Positions 62,919 through 64,000 of a stretch of 64,000 bases of DNA are shown here, in pieces. The stretch covers positions 1 to 64,000 of the forward strand of contig JAEWZB010000076.1 in NCBI GenBank assembly GCA_023395515.1. Direction: 5' to 3'. Each line of letters opens with the position of its first letter. Within the stretch, counting starts at the first letter, position 1. The notes below the pieces were generated by a model. That model was given only the letters and a program-made list of their open reading frames with translations, did no database searches and was not told where the DNA came from. The position numbers and the translations under genes were made by a program. Origin of the DNA: Bacillota bacterium (GTDB lineage Bacteria > Bacillota > Syntrophomonadia > Syntrophomonadales > Syntrophomonadaceae).

Positions 62919-64000
62919 AAAAGCTAAGCATCATGCGGATTTAGTAATCATAGGTAACGGAATTGCCGGTAATAGTGCTGCCCTAGCGGCTCGCAGCCGT
63001 AATCAAGAAATCAAAATTACTATATTGTCTAAAGAACCCCATAACGAATATGCGGCTGGTGCTTTGCCTGACTATTTATCAGGAGCATTGGAACGGGAAA
63101 AAGTATTTATAAAATCCACCACTGATTATGAAGCCAACCATATTGAGATAGGATTGGGTATACCGGTTGAGACTATTGATGCAAAAAATAAAACCATTAA
63201 ATTAGGGGCTAAGTCTTTAACTTATGACAAGTTAATAATTGCTACAGGCAGTACTCCCCTTATACCTCCCGTAAAAGGGCATGAATTGCCTGGCAATTTT
63301 GTTTTTAAGACTTTAGCCGATACTGAGGCCATAATCAATTATCCCGGCAGTAGTGCAGTTGTAGTAGGTTCAGGGGCCATAGGGGTAGAAGCTGCTCTGG
63401 CTTTAAAAAAGAGAGGTTATGGGGAAGTAACTATAGTGGAGCTAATGGATTGGATTATGCCTAAATCTTTTGATGAAAAGCCGGCTCGCATTATGGAGCA
63501 ATTAATTAATGAACTGGGAGTTAAGATACTTACTTCGGAAAAAGTAACTGCTGTGCAAGGTGCAGAACATGTCACCGGAATAGAGACGGATCGTAATCAG
63601 TTAGCCTGTGATGTTGTAGTCTGGGCCATTGGTGTAAAACCGGATGTGGACTTAGCTAAAAGCGTGGGGATCGAACTGGGAATAACCGGCGGCATAGCTG
63701 TAGACGAATACCTGCAAACCAATATTAAGGACATTTATGCTTGCGGAGATTGTATTGAAACTACCGATATATTTTCCCATAAACCAGTTTTAAACCTGCT
63801 TTGGGATGCAGCTTGCAAGCAAGGTAAAACTGCCGGGATTAACTGTACGGGAGGCCATACATCTTATACCGGTTCTTACGGGGTTTTGTTAACCTATATC
63901 GGTGATATTCCGGTGCTTTCTTTAGGACTAAATGCCAGTCATGTGGAAGAGCAGGATTATAAAGCTTTAGAAAGAGTAGGAGTAAAAACCTATCAGCGTT
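62911..64000 (+). CDS. FAD-dependent pyridine nucleotide-disulfide oxidoreductase, 3' end missing
   Basis: At least 363 residues; the frame is open at the window edge. FAD-binding is seen in ADLVIIGNGIAGNSAALAAR, with KLIIATGSTPLIPPV. The NAD(P) Rossmann motif is VVVGSGAIGVEAALALKKRG. FAD contact is IKDIYACGDCIETTD. It resembles NADH oxidases and AOR-linked NAD(P):acceptor oxidoreductases. The usual active Cys of NADH oxidases is not evident near residue 45 (EYAAGALPDYLSG instead), so a role in electron transfer to NAD(P) fits better. It overlaps the AOR-like gene by eight bases, with AGGAGGTGGG as ribosome binding site. Confidence 0.88.
   Translation, partial: MAKKAKHHADLVIIGNGIAGNSAALAARSRNQEIKITILSKEPHNEYAAGALPDYLSGALEREKVFIKSTTDYEANHIEIGLGIPVETIDAKNKTIKLGAKSLTYDKLIIATGSTPLIPPVKGHELPGNFVFKTLADTEAIINYPGSSAVVVGSGAIGVEAALALKKRGYGEVTIVELMDWIMPKSFDEKPARIMEQLINELGVKILTSEKVTAVQGAEHVTGIETDRNQLACDVVVWAIGVKPDVDLAKSVGIELGITGGIAVDEYLQTNIKDIYACGDCIETTDIFSHKPVLNLLWDAACKQGKTAGINCTGGHTSYTGSYGVLLTYIGDIPVLSLGLNASHVEEQDYKALERVGVKTYQR

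Noticed and set aside
1..64000. rRNA, tRNA or CRISPR arrays
   Set aside because: No rRNA sequence, tRNA-like cloverleaf or regularly spaced repeats were noticed on reading; a tRNA scan would confirm.

Overview
The window looks like chromosomal DNA of an anaerobic, endospore-forming member of the Clostridia (Firmicutes). The support is a PrkA-YhbH-SpoVR sporulation cluster, a SpoIID-like lipoprotein, Firmicute-type ribosome binding sites with frequent GTG/TTG starts, rubrerythrin and ferredoxins, an electron-transfer flavoprotein, a giant 2-hydroxyacyl-CoA-dehydratase-type activase and a molybdopterin oxidoreductase operon. A complete ectABC operon suggests a saline or saline-alkaline habitat. 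The genus cannot be fixed from the sequence alone.

Layout. 1-3.9 kb: end of etfBA and a convergent Old Yellow Enzyme-type oxidoreductase. 4.1-8.6 kb: prkA-yhbH-spoVR. 8.6-13.2 kb: small housekeeping genes (deoxynucleoside kinase, CPBP protease, FmdB, ComFB, RNase HI, acyltransferase, YkgJ-like protein). 13.3-18.3 kb: a branched-chain amino acid type ABC transporter without livF, interrupted by an intergenic region carrying a candidate omega/HEARO-like RNA. 18.4-25 kb: SpoIID, TrmL and second-messenger signalling proteins (HD-GYP, hybrid kinase, GGDEF regulator). 25.3-30.6 kb: thiN, cdaA-cdaR-glmM, a glmS ribozyme and a glmS that encodes only the isomerase half.

30.6-36.3 kb: a Tn7-like transposon at the classical attTn7 position just downstream of glmS. 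It has matching terminal inverted repeats, internal TnsB-type repeats and a perfect 5-bp target duplication (AGTTG). Its transposition genes are reduced to a broken tnsA. Its intact cargo is a tightly overlapping three-gene operon: a Ser/Thr kinase, a compact UvrD-like superfamily 1 helicase and a protein I do not recognise. This is the best candidate in the window for an undescribed system, plausibly phage defence. 36.3-39.2 kb is a further AT-rich patch with an unrecognised 525-residue protein and broken gene fragments.

40-47.6 kb: EAL-HDOD protein, DUF4363/DUF421 membrane proteins, a c-di-AMP (ydaO-type) riboswitch directly ahead of ectABC, and a chemoreceptor. With cdaA at 26 kb this gives both the synthase and a sensor of c-di-AMP in one window. 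47.9-53.6 kb: giant acyl-CoA dehydratase activase with a divergent TetR regulator, then rubrerythrin. 54.2-64 kb: a sigma-54 activator, two palindromic candidate enhancer sites and a -24/-12 promoter, then an operon of MFS transporter, archaemetzincin-like protease, molybdopterin oxidoreductase, two polyferredoxins, a reduced aldehyde:ferredoxin oxidoreductase-like protein and an FAD-dependent NAD(P) oxidoreductase that runs off the end. No rRNA, tRNA or CRISPR array was seen.
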